This document shows, piece after piece, positions 17,907 through 27,210 of a DNA stretch of 64,000 bases (its first letter is position 1; each line of letters starts with the position of its first letter). A program made the position numbers and the translations under genes. Origin of the DNA: Bradyrhizobium tropiciagri (GTDB lineage Bacteria > Pseudomonadota > Alphaproteobacteria > Rhizobiales > Xanthobacteraceae); assembly GCF_018130545.1 (NCBI RefSeq), contig NZ_JAFCKF010000003.1, forward strand, positions 744,001 through 808,000, read 5' to 3'. The notes beneath the pieces are model-generated. The model was given only the letters and a program-made list of their open reading frames with translations, was not told the DNA's origin and did not search any database.

Positions 17907-18686
17907 TCAGCGCCCGGTCCAGGTCGGCTTGCGCTTCTCGCCGAAAGCCTTGAGGCCTTCCTTGGCGTCCTCGGTCATCGCAAGCAGCGCGATCTGGCTT
18001 TCGGTGTAGGCGATGCTTTCGTCGAACGACATCGCAGCGATCGCGCGCATGGCGTATTTGCCGCGCCGGATCGCGGTCGGTGACTTGTCGACGATGCGGC
18101 CGATCAGCCAATCGACCTTGGCGTCGAGCTCCGCCGCCGGCACGACATAGTTGAGCAGGCCCGCGGCCTGGGCAGCCTTGGCGTCGAACGGCTCGCCGGT
18201 CAGCGCCCATTCGTTGATGAGACGTGCGGGGGCGATCGATTGCAGCAGGCTCAGCACCTGCATCGGAAACACGCCGACCTTCACCTCAGGCAGGCCGAAG
18301 ATCACGCCATCGGCGGCGACCGCCATGTCGGTCATGCACAGCAGTCCCATGCCGCCGGCCATACAGACGCCGCCGACCCGCGCGATCGCGGGTTTTGTGG
18401 CGTTCTGCGACAGCCGCAGCAGATCGGCGTAGTCGACATTGGGTCGCGAGAAATCCATCGAGAATGCCGCGCCGCTGTTCTGCAGATCAGCGCCGGCGCA
18501 GAACGCCTTGTCACCCGCGCCGGTCAGCACGATGACGCGCACGTCCTTGTCGTCATGCGCCTCGCGATAGCCCTTTGCGATACCCGCGATCACACCGGCA
18601 TTGAGCGCGTTGCGCTTGTCCGGGCGGTTGATGGTGATCCAGTACGCCTGCCCGCGCTTTTCCAAGAGGACGCTGTTGTCGGTCAT
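17907..18686 (-). CDS. Enoyl-CoA hydratase/isomerase family protein
   Basis: 259 residues with ribosome site GGCGGGAAAC before the ATG. Crotonase marks: WITINRPDKRNALNAGV at the N-terminus, GAGDKAFCAGADLQNSG (CoA and oxyanion region), GGMGLLCMTDMAVAADGVIFGLPEVKVGVFP. The second catalytic glutamate position is filled (GLPEVKVG), while the first (GGMGLL) is not, a pattern also found in isomerases and single-Glu hydratases. The protein would act on a cytosolic acyl-CoA. It is encoded alone on this strand after the molybdopterin oxidoreductase gene, 78 bases downstream of it. Confidence 0.88.
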   Translation of the reverse strand: MTDNSVLLEKRGQAYWITINRPDKRNALNAGVIAGIAKGYREAHDDKDVRVIVLTGAGDKAFCAGADLQNSGAAFSMDFSRPNVDYADLLRLSQNATKPAIARVGGVCMAGGMGLLCMTDMAVAADGVIFGLPEVKVGVFPMQVLSLLQSIAPARLINEWALTGEPFDAKAAQAAGLLNYVVPAAELDAKVDWLIGRIVDKSPTAIRRGKYAMRAIAAMSFDESIAYTESQIALLAMTEDAKEGLKAFGEKRKPTWTGR

Positions 18687-18764
18687 GTTTCCCGCCTGTT
18701 TCTTGCCTGTGTGCTGTTGTCAGCCCACATTTGCGGCAGGATCGGCGCCGACTGCAAGCAGGAT

Positions 18765-20864
18765 TTAAGCGGCGGCCTGCGCCTTCCTGATCCAGACCTT
18801 GTTGTCGTGGAACGCGGCGCCGCCGAGCGGCGCGACGGCCTCCGCCCCGGTCAGCATGTTGATGCCGCGGCCGCCGATATGGGATTTATTCGGGTGAATC
18901 GATTCCGCGATCAGCACGCCGCGGCGCACCCCATCGAACAGTTTTGCAGTCAACGTGGTCTCGCCGCGCATGTTGCCGAGCGTCACCGCCTCGCCATCGG
19001 CGATCGAGAGCGCGGCCGCATCATCGGGATGGATCATCACGGTCGGCGCGCCCTCGCGGGCCTGCGACGACGGCGTTTCGTTGAAGCTGGTGTTGAGGAA
19101 GCTGCGCGACGGCGACGTCGCGAGCCGGAACGGATGCTGTGCGTCCGCCTGCTCGATGATGGTCCAGTGGTCGGGCAGCGAGGGCATCTTGTCCCAGGCG
19201 CCCATCAGCCCGCCGGTCCCGACCGGCACCTTGCCCCACTCGACCTTGAAGTGGAATTTCTTGTCGGCGTGGGCAAAGCCGTCGAGATAGTGCGAGGTGC
19301 GGAAATCCGGTTGCAGGTCGCGCCACAGCTCGGCCTCGAGCGTATCGATATCGCCGTGCCCGCTCTTCTTCAGCGTCGCATCGATCAATTCGCGCGGCGT
19401 CATGTCGAAGCCGGGATGCACGGCGTTGAGCCGACGGCCGAGCCCCTGCATCACCTCGTGATTGGAGCGGCACTCGCCGGGCGGATCGATCAGCTTGGGG
19501 CCAACCGAGATGTGCTGATGGCCGCCGCCGTAATAGAGGTCGTCGTGCTCCATGAACATCGTCGCCGGCAGCACGATATCGGCCATCTGCGCCGTCTCGG
19601 TCATGAACTGCTCGTGCACCGCGACGAACAGATCCTCGCGGGCAAAGCCCTGGCGCACCAGCGCCTGCTCGGGCGCCACCGTCATCGGATTGGTGTTCTG
19701 GATCAGCATCGCCTTGACCGGACCGCCGCCGCGTAGCGCTTCGGCATCGCCGGTCAGGATACGACCGATCTTCGACTGATCGAGCACCCGCGTCGAGGGA
19801 TCGATCGCGTCGTGGCCTTCGATGATCGACTCATCGAAGCGCCAGATTCCCGCATTGTTGAAGAACGCGCCGCCGCCCTCGTACTGCCAGGCACCGGTAA
19901 CCGCGGGAATGCAGGTTGCAGCGTGCATCTGCGCTGCACCGTTGCGACTGCGGGTGAAGCCATAGCCCAGACGGAAGAACGAGCGCTTGGTGGTTCCGAC
20001 CAGCCGCGCGAACGCCTCGATCTCCTCGACCGGCACGCCCGAGATCGCCGAGGCCCATTCCGGCGTCCGCGTCTTCAGATGCGCTTCCAGTTCGTCGGGG
20101 CAATCGGTGTAGCGCGCCAGGTACTCGCGATCGGCAAATCCCTCGCGGAACAGCACGTGCATCACGGCGCAGGCGAACGCGCCATCGGTCCCCGGCCGCA
20201 GCAGGATCTTGATGTCGGCCTGCTTCATGGTCTCGTTGTTGTAGACGTCGACCGCCGCAATCTTCGCGCCGCGCTCCTTCCGCGCGCGCGAGGCATGCGT
20301 CATTACGTTGACCTGGGTGTTCACCGGATTGGTGCCCCAGATCACGACGAGGTCGGAGACGCCCATCTCGCGCGGATCGACGCCGGCGATCTTGCCGGTC
20401 CCGGCGGCAAAGCCGATGCGCGCGATGGTTGCGCAAATCGTGCCGTAGAAGCGCGAATACTTCTTCACATGCGACAGCCGGTTGAGGCCGTCGCGCATCA
20501 CGAGCCCCATCGTGCCCGCGTAGTAATAGGGCCACACCGATTCAGCGCCGAACTCGCGCTCGGCGGCGTCGAACCGCGCCGCGATCTCGTCCAGCGCCTC
20601 GTCCCAGGAAATCCGCGCGAACTGGCCCGAGCCCTTCGGCCCGGTCCGGCGCATCGGATACATCAGCCGTTCGGCATGATGAATCCGCTCCGCATAGCGC
20701 GCCACCTTGGCGCAGACCACGCCGGCCGTATAAGTCTGCTGCTTGGAGCCGCGGACCCTGCCGATCGATCGTCCCTCGATGACTTCAACATCGAGCGCAC
20801 ATGCCGAAGGGCAGTCGTGCGGACAGGTGGAATGGCGGATATCGACCTTGGCATGCTGGTTCAT
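18765..20864 (-). CDS. Molybdopterin-dependent oxidoreductase (DMSO reductase superfamily) with N-terminal 4Fe-4S site
   Basis: 699 residues. N-terminal Fe-S domain with Cys14, Cys18, Cys22 (CPHDCPSACALDV) and Cys51, then the bis-MGD domains: RTGPKGSGQFARISWDEALDEIA, VIWGTNPVNTQVNVM, AVDVYNNETMKQADIKILLRPGTDGAFA, and the C-terminal dinucleotide-binding domain with VMIHPDDAAALSIADGEAVTLGN. No Tat signal precedes the Fe-S motif, so the enzyme is cytosolic. No small Fe-S or membrane-anchor subunit is encoded beside it, as is usual for the soluble single-subunit members of this branch. Substrate unknown. Confidence 0.88.
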   Translation of the reverse strand: MNQHAKVDIRHSTCPHDCPSACALDVEVIEGRSIGRVRGSKQQTYTAGVVCAKVARYAERIHHAERLMYPMRRTGPKGSGQFARISWDEALDEIAARFDAAEREFGAESVWPYYYAGTMGLVMRDGLNRLSHVKKYSRFYGTICATIARIGFAAGTGKIAGVDPREMGVSDLVVIWGTNPVNTQVNVMTHASRARKERGAKIAAVDVYNNETMKQADIKILLRPGTDGAFACAVMHVLFREGFADREYLARYTDCPDELEAHLKTRTPEWASAISGVPVEEIEAFARLVGTTKRSFFRLGYGFTRSRNGAAQMHAATCIPAVTGAWQYEGGGAFFNNAGIWRFDESIIEGHDAIDPSTRVLDQSKIGRILTGDAEALRGGGPVKAMLIQNTNPMTVAPEQALVRQGFAREDLFVAVHEQFMTETAQMADIVLPATMFMEHDDLYYGGGHQHISVGPKLIDPPGECRSNHEVMQGLGRRLNAVHPGFDMTPRELIDATLKKSGHGDIDTLEAELWRDLQPDFRTSHYLDGFAHADKKFHFKVEWGKVPVGTGGLMGAWDKMPSLPDHWTIIEQADAQHPFRLATSPSRSFLNTSFNETPSSQAREGAPTVMIHPDDAAALSIADGEAVTLGNMRGETTLTAKLFDGVRRGVLIAESIHPNKSHIGGRGINMLTGAEAVAPLGGAAFHDNKVWIRKAQAAA

Positions 20865-20987
20865 GGCGAGATTGGTAACATCAAACGCCCGCTCCGCCGA
20901 GGGGCATTATTGACCCAGTCCGGGCGAAAACGGCGCATGAGCCATGCGGCAAGCGCCGAGACCGGCCTGCTATCCCCCATCCACAAG

Positions 20988-22058
20988 TCAAACGCGGAAG
21001 ATGCGGGTGTAGCGCGCCTTGATCGCATCCCCTTCCCGCTCCACCGCGGCAGGATCATCCTTCATCGTCTTGATGTCCTTCAGCGGCTTGCGTCCGGCCT
21101 TCTCCGGGACCTGCGCGTGGACCGACCTGAGGCCGCCGATCTCGATGTTGAGCTGCTGCCCCTCGCGGCTAAGCGCGAAGGACTGGAACAGCCTGGCGGC
21201 ATTCGGATGCGGACAGTCCTTGAAGATGCCATTCGGGCCAACGATGAGCGGTGACCCTTCGGTGGCGTAGACGGGCTCGACCGGGCGGCCCATCTCTTTC
21301 ATCTGAAAGATGTTGTACTCGTTGCCGTCGGCCATGACAGCGCGTTCGCCGAGATCGAGCTTCTTGGGTGGATCGGTCGAGGACTGCACCTGCATGATGT
21401 TCTGCTTGGCAAGCTGCTCGAAGAAGCTCCAGCCGAGATCGCGCTGCATCTGATAGGTCGCGGTCATGATGGTGCCGCTATAGCCGGGATGCCCCTTGAC
21501 GATCTTGCCCTTCCATTTCGGGTCGAGCAGATCGGCAAAGCTCTTCGGCGCCTCCTCGGCCTTCACCAGATTGGTGTTGTAGGCAATGATCGACAGCCAG
21601 ACCCGGAAGCTCGCGAACTGACCGTCCGGATCGCGATGCTCCTCCGGATAGAATCGTGCGACCTCCTCCGGGACATAGGGCGCCAGAATGCCGTCACGCT
21701 TCCACACGATGAAATGCGCGGCATCGGAGGAGTTGACGACGTCAACGGCGTGAATGTTGCTGGAATATTCCTGGCCGACCCGCTGGAACACGCGCTCCGC
21801 GCCGGTGCGTTCAACACGCACGGTGACACCCGCGTATTTGGCTTCGAACGCCTTCGCCAATTTCTCCGCGACCGGCAGATCGGTCGAGGTGTAATAGACG
21901 ACCTGCCCCTCTTTCTTCGCCGCCTCGATCAATGTCGGCGTCACCGGTTCCGCAGGCGGCGCGGCGGCCATCACGCGCGTTGAAAAAGCGGCCCCTGCCA
22001 GCACGGCACTGGTGCCCTTCAGCATCGCGCGGCGCGATAGCCCAGGATGTTTCCTCAT
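20988..22058 (-). CDS. ABC-type extracellular solute-binding protein (family 1, iron/organic anion-like)
   Basis: 356 residues. A Tat-type leader is visible: LSRRAMLKGTSAVLAGAAF followed by a hydrophobic stretch and a likely cut near MAAAPP. The mature part has the two-lobed fold with KKEGQVVYYTSTDLPVAEKLAKAF, typical of Fe3+/polyamine-like binding proteins. The usual ABC permease and ATPase genes are missing here, so it is an orphan binding protein. It diverges from a Bug-type TctC gene that starts 151 bases away on the other strand. Ligand unknown. Confidence 0.87.
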   Translation of the reverse strand: MRKHPGLSRRAMLKGTSAVLAGAAFSTRVMAAAPPAEPVTPTLIEAAKKEGQVVYYTSTDLPVAEKLAKAFEAKYAGVTVRVERTGAERVFQRVGQEYSSNIHAVDVVNSSDAAHFIVWKRDGILAPYVPEEVARFYPEEHRDPDGQFASFRVWLSIIAYNTNLVKAEEAPKSFADLLDPKWKGKIVKGHPGYSGTIMTATYQMQRDLGWSFFEQLAKQNIMQVQSSTDPPKKLDLGERAVMADGNEYNIFQMKEMGRPVEPVYATEGSPLIVGPNGIFKDCPHPNAARLFQSFALSREGQQLNIEIGGLRSVHAQVPEKAGRKPLKDIKTMKDDPAAVEREGDAIKARYTRIFRV

Positions 22059-22208
22059 ATGATTCCCCGCACTCCGTGGCGAAGTTGGCTACACCGTCTT
22101 CCCGCCCTTATTCCGATGCGCGAAAACGGAGTCTGTCGTCGACAGACGCTTCAGGTTGCAGCTAGACTTCTCGCCAAGAAACAAGACTAAAGTTGGGGGA
22201 AACGATCG

Positions 22209-23183
22209 ATGGCGGGCTTTCGGTGCGCCTTGGTGTTCGTCGCCGCGTTGCTGAGCGTGTCCGTCTCGGGCCCGCATGCGGCCGCCGAGGACTACCCGGC
22301 GCGGCCGGTCAGGATCATCGTTCCTTTTGGTCCCGGCGGACCGGCCGACGTCGTGGCGCGGCAGATCGGCAGCATCCTGCAGGAAGGTCTCGGCCAGCCC
22401 TTCGTGGTCGAGAACCGCACCGGCGCCGGCGGCGTGATCGGCACGCTCGAGGTCGCCAAGGCACCGGCCGACGGCTACACCCTTCTGATGATGTCGAACA
22501 CCCAGACCGCGAATGAATCGCTGGTGCCGCAGCGCAAATATGAGTTGATGCGCGATCTGACGCCGATCGCATCGCTGAACACGTCGGACCTCGTGATCGT
22601 GGTCCACCCCGATGTGCCGGCGAAGACGCTGCAGGAATTCATCGCGCTTGCAAAGGCGCAGCCCGGAAAGTTGAACTATGCTTCGTCCGGTCAAGGCACG
22701 CCGTATCACATGGCCGGCGAATTGTTCAAAGCCATGGCCGGGATCGACATCGTGCACGTGCCCTATCGCAACAGTGGCGAAGCCCGCAGCGGCATCATCG
22801 GCGGTCAGGTCCAGATGATGATCGATGCCGTTCCGGCGATGGCGCCGAATGTCGCCGAACACCAGGTGCGGGCACTGGCAACAACCGGCAAGACGCGCTC
22901 GACGGTGCTATCAGACGTTCCGACCGTGATCGAGGCCGGCGTTGCCGGATACGAGGCGACGATCTGGCTTGGCCTGATGGCCCCGGCGGGGACACCGAAG
23001 CCGATCATCGACAAGCTCAACACGGCCGTCAACGCCGCGATCAAACGGCCGGACGTCGAGAAGCTTTGGGCCACGCAAGGCGCGATGCCGATGCCGATGA
23101 CGCCGGAGGCATTCGACAGTTTCCTGCGCGCCGATATCGTGAAGTGGGCAGACGTCGTCAAACGGCTGGACAAGGCCCAATAA
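22209..23183 (+). CDS. Bug/TctC family tripartite transporter substrate-binding protein
   Basis: 324 residues with a Sec signal peptide (about 1-26, CALVFVAALLSVSVSGPHAAA). The mature N-terminus YPARPVRIIVPFGPGGPADVVARQIG is the family's ligand-contact loop, and GAGGVIGTLEVAKAPADGYTLLM follows. Ribosome site GGGGGAAAC precedes the ATG. No TctA or TctB is adjacent; in this group orphan Bug proteins are common and may share permeases elsewhere. It is followed after 38 bases by a leaderless ModA-like protein gene, probably in the same transcript. Confidence 0.9.
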   Translation: MAGFRCALVFVAALLSVSVSGPHAAAEDYPARPVRIIVPFGPGGPADVVARQIGSILQEGLGQPFVVENRTGAGGVIGTLEVAKAPADGYTLLMMSNTQTANESLVPQRKYELMRDLTPIASLNTSDLVIVVHPDVPAKTLQEFIALAKAQPGKLNYASSGQGTPYHMAGELFKAMAGIDIVHVPYRNSGEARSGIIGGQVQMMIDAVPAMAPNVAEHQVRALATTGKTRSTVLSDVPTVIEAGVAGYEATIWLGLMAPAGTPKPIIDKLNTAVNAAIKRPDVEKLWATQGAMPMPMTPEAFDSFLRADIVKWADVVKRLDKAQ

Positions 23184-23221
23184 GCGAGCTGCGGCAGGAC
23201 GTGGCAAATGGAACAGCGGAC

Positions 23222-23923
23222 ATGAAGACGTTGAACATCCTGAGCGGAGGCGCGGCGCAGGGCCTGGTGCGCAGCCTCGGACCGGCATTCGAATCTGAAA
23301 CCGGCCTCGGCATTGCCGGCGATTTCGGTGCGGTCGGAGCCATGGCCGACAGACTGCGCGCCGGCGTTCCGACCGATATCGTCATCCTCACCGCGGCCCT
23401 GATCGCGACGCTTGCTGATGAAGGACTCGTTGCGCGGTCGTCGATCACCGACATCGGCCGCGTTGAAACCGCCCTCGCCGTTCGCACAGGCGATCCGCTG
23501 GCGCGCGCTGAGGATGCAGCCAGCCTGCGCGCGGAGTTGCTTGCGGCGGACGCGATCTTCGTGCCGGATATCCAGGCCTCGACCGCCGGCATTCACGTCG
23601 CTAAGGTGCTTGCACAACTCGCCATCGCTGATGTCGTTACGGACCGGCTGAAGGTCTTTCCAAACGGCGCGACGGCGATGCGGCATCTGGCCGAGTCCAA
23701 TGACCGGCGACCGATCGGCTGCACGCAATCGACCGAGATCATCAGTACAATGGGCGTCGTGCTGTCGGGCACCTTGCCGCCAGGATGCGGGCTAGCGACC
23801 ATGTACACCGCCGCCGTTGCGACGCAGGCGTCGGCCGCATCTCAGGCACAACGCTTGATCGCGCTGCTGACCTCGCCGGCGACGTCGGAGCTACGCAACC
23901 GGGTTGGCTTCGTCTCCGGCTGA
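23222..23923 (+). CDS. ModA-like substrate-binding domain protein without signal peptide
   Basis: 233 residues starting MKTLNILSGGAAQGLVRSLGPAF. The start is the first ATG after the upstream stop; the longer open frame overlaps the TctC gene and is not coding. The fold resembles the molybdate-binding ModA group (SGGAAQGLV...TGLGIAGDFGAVGAMADRLRAGVPTDIVILT), with a second lobe GCTQSTEIISTMGVVLSGTLP. No leader peptide is present, so it is likely cytosolic, where such domains act as sensors or effectors rather than as transporter parts. Ends 15 bases before the convergent SDR gene. Confidence 0.75.
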   Translation: MKTLNILSGGAAQGLVRSLGPAFESETGLGIAGDFGAVGAMADRLRAGVPTDIVILTAALIATLADEGLVARSSITDIGRVETALAVRTGDPLARAEDAASLRAELLAADAIFVPDIQASTAGIHVAKVLAQLAIADVVTDRLKVFPNGATAMRHLAESNDRRPIGCTQSTEIISTMGVVLSGTLPPGCGLATMYTAAVATQASAASQAQRLIALLTSPATSELRNRVGFVSG

Positions 23924-23937
23924 ATCACCCTCTCATC

Positions 23938-24744
23938 TCAGCGCGCCAGCTGCGTGAGGCCCGTCGGCGGGCCATCGACCGCGGTCCAGCCGCCATCGAC
24001 GAACAGCGTGCTGCCGCTGACATAGCTCGCCGCATCAGATGCAAGGTAGGCGACAGCAGTGGCGACCTCGTCGGCGCTGCTCCAGCGATTGAACACGGTG
24101 TGGCCGGCATAGAGATTGTAGATATCGGGCCGTTGCTTGAATGGGCCGGTCAGCGCGGTCTCCGCGATGCTCGGCGCGATCGCGTTGACGCGGACGCCGG
24201 ACCGCCCGACCTCGGACGCGAAGCCCTTCACCAGAAGACCGATTGCTGCCTTGGTCGATCCATAGACCGCAAGCCCCGGCTCGATCGTCACCGCGCGCAC
24301 CGAGGAGCAGGCGATCAGGCTGCCGCCCTGCTGCGCGACCATGATCCGGCCGAAGGCCTGGAAGAACCACACCGTGCCCTTGATATTGAGATTGATGACG
24401 CGGTCGAGATCCTCCTCGGTGTAATCGAGGATGGTCTTGCGGATGTTCAGCCCCGGCGTCGTCACCGCGATGTCCACGCGCTGAAATTCCGCCTGCGCCT
24501 TCGCCGCCAGCGCCTCGACATCGGTACGGTCAGCAGCATCGCAAGCGGCGGCCGTGGCCGATCCGCCCTGCTCGCAGATCGCAGCAGCCGTCGCATCCGC
24601 GCCATCCAGCGTGCGATCGGCACACAGCACGCGTGCGCCGAGCGACGCCAATGCTTCAGCAGATGATTTGCCGATACCCGAGGCGGCGCCCAAAACCACG
24701 GCGGTCTTGCCGGTGAGATCAAACAGCTTGCGGTAGTCGGTCAT
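23938..24744 (-). CDS. SDR family oxidoreductase
   Basis: 268 residues from the ATG at 24744 (ribosome site GGGGGG; an upstream in-frame start at 24783 is less likely). Classical short-chain dehydrogenase: the cofactor loop GAASGIG at 19-25, the catalytic Ser147/148, Tyr161 and Lys165 in VYGSTKAAIG, and Asn120 in INLNIKG. The Asp in CADRT near 43 at the end of the second strand favours NAD(H). The usual NNAG after the fourth strand reads VTTPGLN. The C-terminal segment VSGSTLFVDGGWT is standard. Divergent to a GntR regulator; substrate unknown, probably an alcohol made or used by the neighbouring island. Confidence 0.9.
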   Translation of the reverse strand: MTDYRKLFDLTGKTAVVLGAASGIGKSSAEALASLGARVLCADRTLDGADATAAAICEQGGSATAAACDAADRTDVEALAAKAQAEFQRVDIAVTTPGLNIRKTILDYTEEDLDRVINLNIKGTVWFFQAFGRIMVAQQGGSLIACSSVRAVTIEPGLAVYGSTKAAIGLLVKGFASEVGRSGVRVNAIAPSIAETALTGPFKQRPDIYNLYAGHTVFNRWSSADEVATAVAYLASDAASYVSGSTLFVDGGWTAVDGPPTGLTQLAR

Positions 24745-24792
24745 GAGCCCCCCGGATGCGAGCGATGCGCGTTTGCCTTCCACGATCGATTC

Positions 24793-24806
24793 ATATACTA
24801 ATATAT
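24793..24806. promoter_or_regulatory. AT-rich imperfect palindrome, candidate GntR operator
   Basis: ATATACTAATATAT matches its own complement at 12 of 14 positions. It lies in the 79-base gap between the divergent SDR (start 24744) and GntR (start 24824) genes, an AT-rich island in GC-rich sequence. It could be both the -10 region and the binding site of the regulator. Not tested. Confidence 0.45.
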
Positions 24807-24823
24807 CAATTTTGGGAGCAACA

Positions 24824-25567
24824 ATGCCGGCCCGCTCACCGAAAAAGTCCGAGCTTCGTAACCGCGCCGGCCACCGGCGGACCGGCCGCCCACGGGCTGC
24901 AACAGCGGCCGCCCGAATCTATGCTGAGCTGCGCGCCGAACTCGTCTCATTACAGCGCAAGCCGGGCGACCCGATCCTCGAGACCGAGATTGCGCGCTCC
25001 TATGGCGTCAGCCGGACACCGGTGCGGGAAGCCATCCTGCGGCTGTCGGACGAGGGCCTGGTCGAAATTTTTCCGCAGTCCGGCATCTTCGTGTCGCGCA
25101 TCCCACTCGCTGCCCTGCCCGAGGCGATCATCGTCCGCAGATCGCTGGAGGAAACCATGACGCGGATGGCGACCGAGTGCGCCAGCTCCAGCCAGATCCT
25201 CGGCCTGCATGCGATCCTCGAACGCCAGCGCGAGGCTGGGACGGCCGGGGATCGCGAGGCATTCCATCAGGCCGACGAAGCCTTTCACGCAGCCATCGCC
25301 GACGTTGCCGGACACCCCGGCATCTGGAAACTGATCTTGCAGGTCAAAGTTCACGTCGACCGCTTCCGACGCCTCACCCTGCCCCAGCGCGGGCGGATGG
25401 CCGAGGTCATCGCAGAGCATGAAGCCATCATGACCGCGATCGAGGCGCGCGACGCCACATCCGCCGGCGCCGCGATGGTCACCCATCTCGAACGGCTGCT
25501 GGCCGACATCTCCGCCACCCAACACAACAATCCGGAATTCTTCGACCAGCGAAGCGAGCCGACATGA
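24824..25567 (+). CDS. GntR family transcriptional regulator (FCD subfamily)
   Basis: 247 residues from the ATG at 24824 (ribosome site GGGAGC); the open frame reaches 27 codons further up into the promoter. The basic N-terminus (PARSPKKSELRNRAGHRRTGRP) precedes the winged helix with SYGVSRTPVREAILRLSDEGLVEIFPQSGIFVSRI in pieces. The FCD effector domain follows (IIVRRSLEETMTRMATECA, FHQADEAFHAAIADVAGHPGIW, and a C-terminal HEAIMTAIEARD). It is divergent to the SDR gene and only 42 bases before the TRAP operon. A local regulator of both is the natural reading. Confidence 0.9.
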   Translation: MPARSPKKSELRNRAGHRRTGRPRAATAAARIYAELRAELVSLQRKPGDPILETEIARSYGVSRTPVREAILRLSDEGLVEIFPQSGIFVSRIPLAALPEAIIVRRSLEETMTRMATECASSSQILGLHAILERQREAGTAGDREAFHQADEAFHAAIADVAGHPGIWKLILQVKVHVDRFRRLTLPQRGRMAEVIAEHEAIMTAIEARDATSAGAAMVTHLERLLADISATQHNNPEFFDQRSEPT

Positions 25568-25609
25568 CCGCGGCCGGACACCGGCCAGACAGTTTTGGAA
25601 GGAAACAAC

Positions 25610-26641
25610 ATGAACCCACCTGATCGAGCGCAGCACCGCGATGGCCGGCTCAACCGCCGCGACGTCATCAAGATCGCTGCCGGCCTCGGCGCGGTCGCGG
25701 CGACCTCGACGCAGACGGCCCTCGCCCAGTCGAAGGCGGTGTTGAAGGCATCGGACGTCCAGCCGCCTGGCTACCCGACCGTGGTCGCGACGGAAAATCT
25801 CGGCAAGAAGCTCGCGGAGGCGACCAAAGGCCGCTTGTCGGTGCAGATGTTCCCCTCGATGCAGCTCGGCGGTGAGAAGGAAACCATCGAGCAGACCCAG
25901 ATCGGCGCAATCCAGATGCTGCGCGTCAGCGCGGGCTCGATCGGCCCCATCGTCGACGACATCAACGTCGTCAACATGCCCTTCCTGTTCAAGCATATGG
26001 CTCATGCCGAGCGGATGATGGATGGCCCGATCGGCCAGGAGTTGCTGGACAAGATCACGGCGAGCCCGAATGCAGGCTTGGTTGCGCTGTGCTGGATGAA
26101 TTCCGGAGCGCGCAGCCTCTACAACACCAAGCGCGCGATCAAGACGATCGCCGACATCAAGGGCCTCAAGTTCCGCGTGATCGGCAACCCGATCTTCATC
26201 GACATGATGAACGCGCTTGGCGGCAATGGCGTCGCGATGGGCTACGACCAGGTGTTCAGCGCGCTGCAGACCGGCGTTATCGACGGCGCCGAGAACAATC
26301 CGCCGAGCTACGTCTTCAGCAATCACTACACCGCGGCGAAGCACTTTTCGCTCACCGAGCACCTGATCGTACCCGAGGTGCTGGTGTTCTCGAAGCGAGC
26401 CTGGTCTGCGCTCTCGGCCGATGACCAGACGCTGATCAAAAAGCTTGCCCGCGAAGCACAGATGGAAGAGCGCGGGCTCTGGAACACCTACGAGCAGCAG
26501 GCGATGGACAAGGCGAAGGCCGCCGGGTGCGAGATCATCGAGATCGCGGACAAGACGCCATTCCAGAACGCGGTCAAACCGGTGTGGGACAAGTATGGCC
26601 CGAAATACCAGGACATGATCGGGCGTATCCAGTCGGCCTGA
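25610..26641 (+). CDS. dctP: TRAP transporter substrate-binding protein DctP
   Basis: 343 residues from the ATG at 25610, with GGAAGGAAAC upstream. A Tat-type leader is seen (RLNRRDVIKIAAGLGAVAATSTQTALA). The mature protein follows the DctP pattern: PTVVATENLGKKLAEATKGRLSVQMFPSMQLGGEKETIEQTQIG, then GARSLYNTKRAIKTIADIKGLKFRVIGNPI, whose conserved Arg binds the ligand carboxylate. DctP captures an organic acid in the periplasm and delivers it to the DctQM permease encoded next. First gene of the TRAP operon; 41 bases to dctQ. Confidence 0.93.
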   Translation: MNPPDRAQHRDGRLNRRDVIKIAAGLGAVAATSTQTALAQSKAVLKASDVQPPGYPTVVATENLGKKLAEATKGRLSVQMFPSMQLGGEKETIEQTQIGAIQMLRVSAGSIGPIVDDINVVNMPFLFKHMAHAERMMDGPIGQELLDKITASPNAGLVALCWMNSGARSLYNTKRAIKTIADIKGLKFRVIGNPIFIDMMNALGGNGVAMGYDQVFSALQTGVIDGAENNPPSYVFSNHYTAAKHFSLTEHLIVPEVLVFSKRAWSALSADDQTLIKKLAREAQMEERGLWNTYEQQAMDKAKAAGCEIIEIADKTPFQNAVKPVWDKYGPKYQDMIGRIQSA

Positions 26642-26682
26642 CGCGGCGTCAACCGGACACCGACAACTGACAGGACAAGGAT

Positions 26683-27195
26683 ATGGCCGGATCATATCGC
26701 CGCGCGATGGACTATCTGTACCTTGCCTGCGTCATCACAGGCTGTGCGGCGCTGGTACTGATTTCTGCAGTCATCCCCTGGGCGGTGTTCACCCGCTATG
26801 TGCTGAACAGCGCAGCATCCTGGCCCGAGCCGCTCGCGGTGCTGCTCACCATCGTCGTGACGTTCATCGGTGCGGCCGCCGGCTATCGGCTCAACCTGCA
26901 CATGAACGTCGGATATTTCGCCGGCAAGCTGCCTGACCCGCTGCGCAATCTCGCGGACCTCGTCGTCCAGCTGCTGATGGGGCTGATCGCGCTGTTCATG
27001 ATCATCTGGGGCACCCGGCTCGTCGAGGTGACCTGGTACAACACTATCGCCGACTTCCCGTCGTTGTCGGTCGGCGTCACCTATCTTCCGATCCCGATCG
27101 GCGGCGCCTGCCTGCTGCTGTTCATCATCGAGCGGATTTTTCTGGGTGCGCCGCCCGATCCGATCGGCCCGCATCGCGACGCATCGATCGACTGA
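26683..27195 (+). CDS. dctQ: TRAP transporter small permease DctQ
   Basis: 170 residues, four hydrophobic segments: YLACVITGCAALVLISAVIPW, PLAVLLTIVVTFIGAAAG, VQLLMGLIALFMIIWG and a C-terminal YLPIPIGGACLLLFIIE. This is the DctQ layout. The small permease pairs with the large DctM subunit in the inner membrane to form the Na+-driven translocation unit. It is 15 bases upstream of dctM and 41 downstream of dctP, so it is part of one transcript. The substrate is probably an organic acid fed to the SDR, cyclase or amidohydrolase of this island. Confidence 0.92.
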   Translation: MAGSYRRAMDYLYLACVITGCAALVLISAVIPWAVFTRYVLNSAASWPEPLAVLLTIVVTFIGAAAGYRLNLHMNVGYFAGKLPDPLRNLADLVVQLLMGLIALFMIIWGTRLVEVTWYNTIADFPSLSVGVTYLPIPIGGACLLLFIIERIFLGAPPDPIGPHRDASID

Positions 27196-27210
27196 CCACG
27201 GGAAGCAACC

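Noticed and set aside
18240-19736. Plus-strand frame of 498 codons
   Set aside because: Antisense to the crotonase and molybdopterin genes; composition is rich in Arg, His, Gln and Asp as in other shadows.
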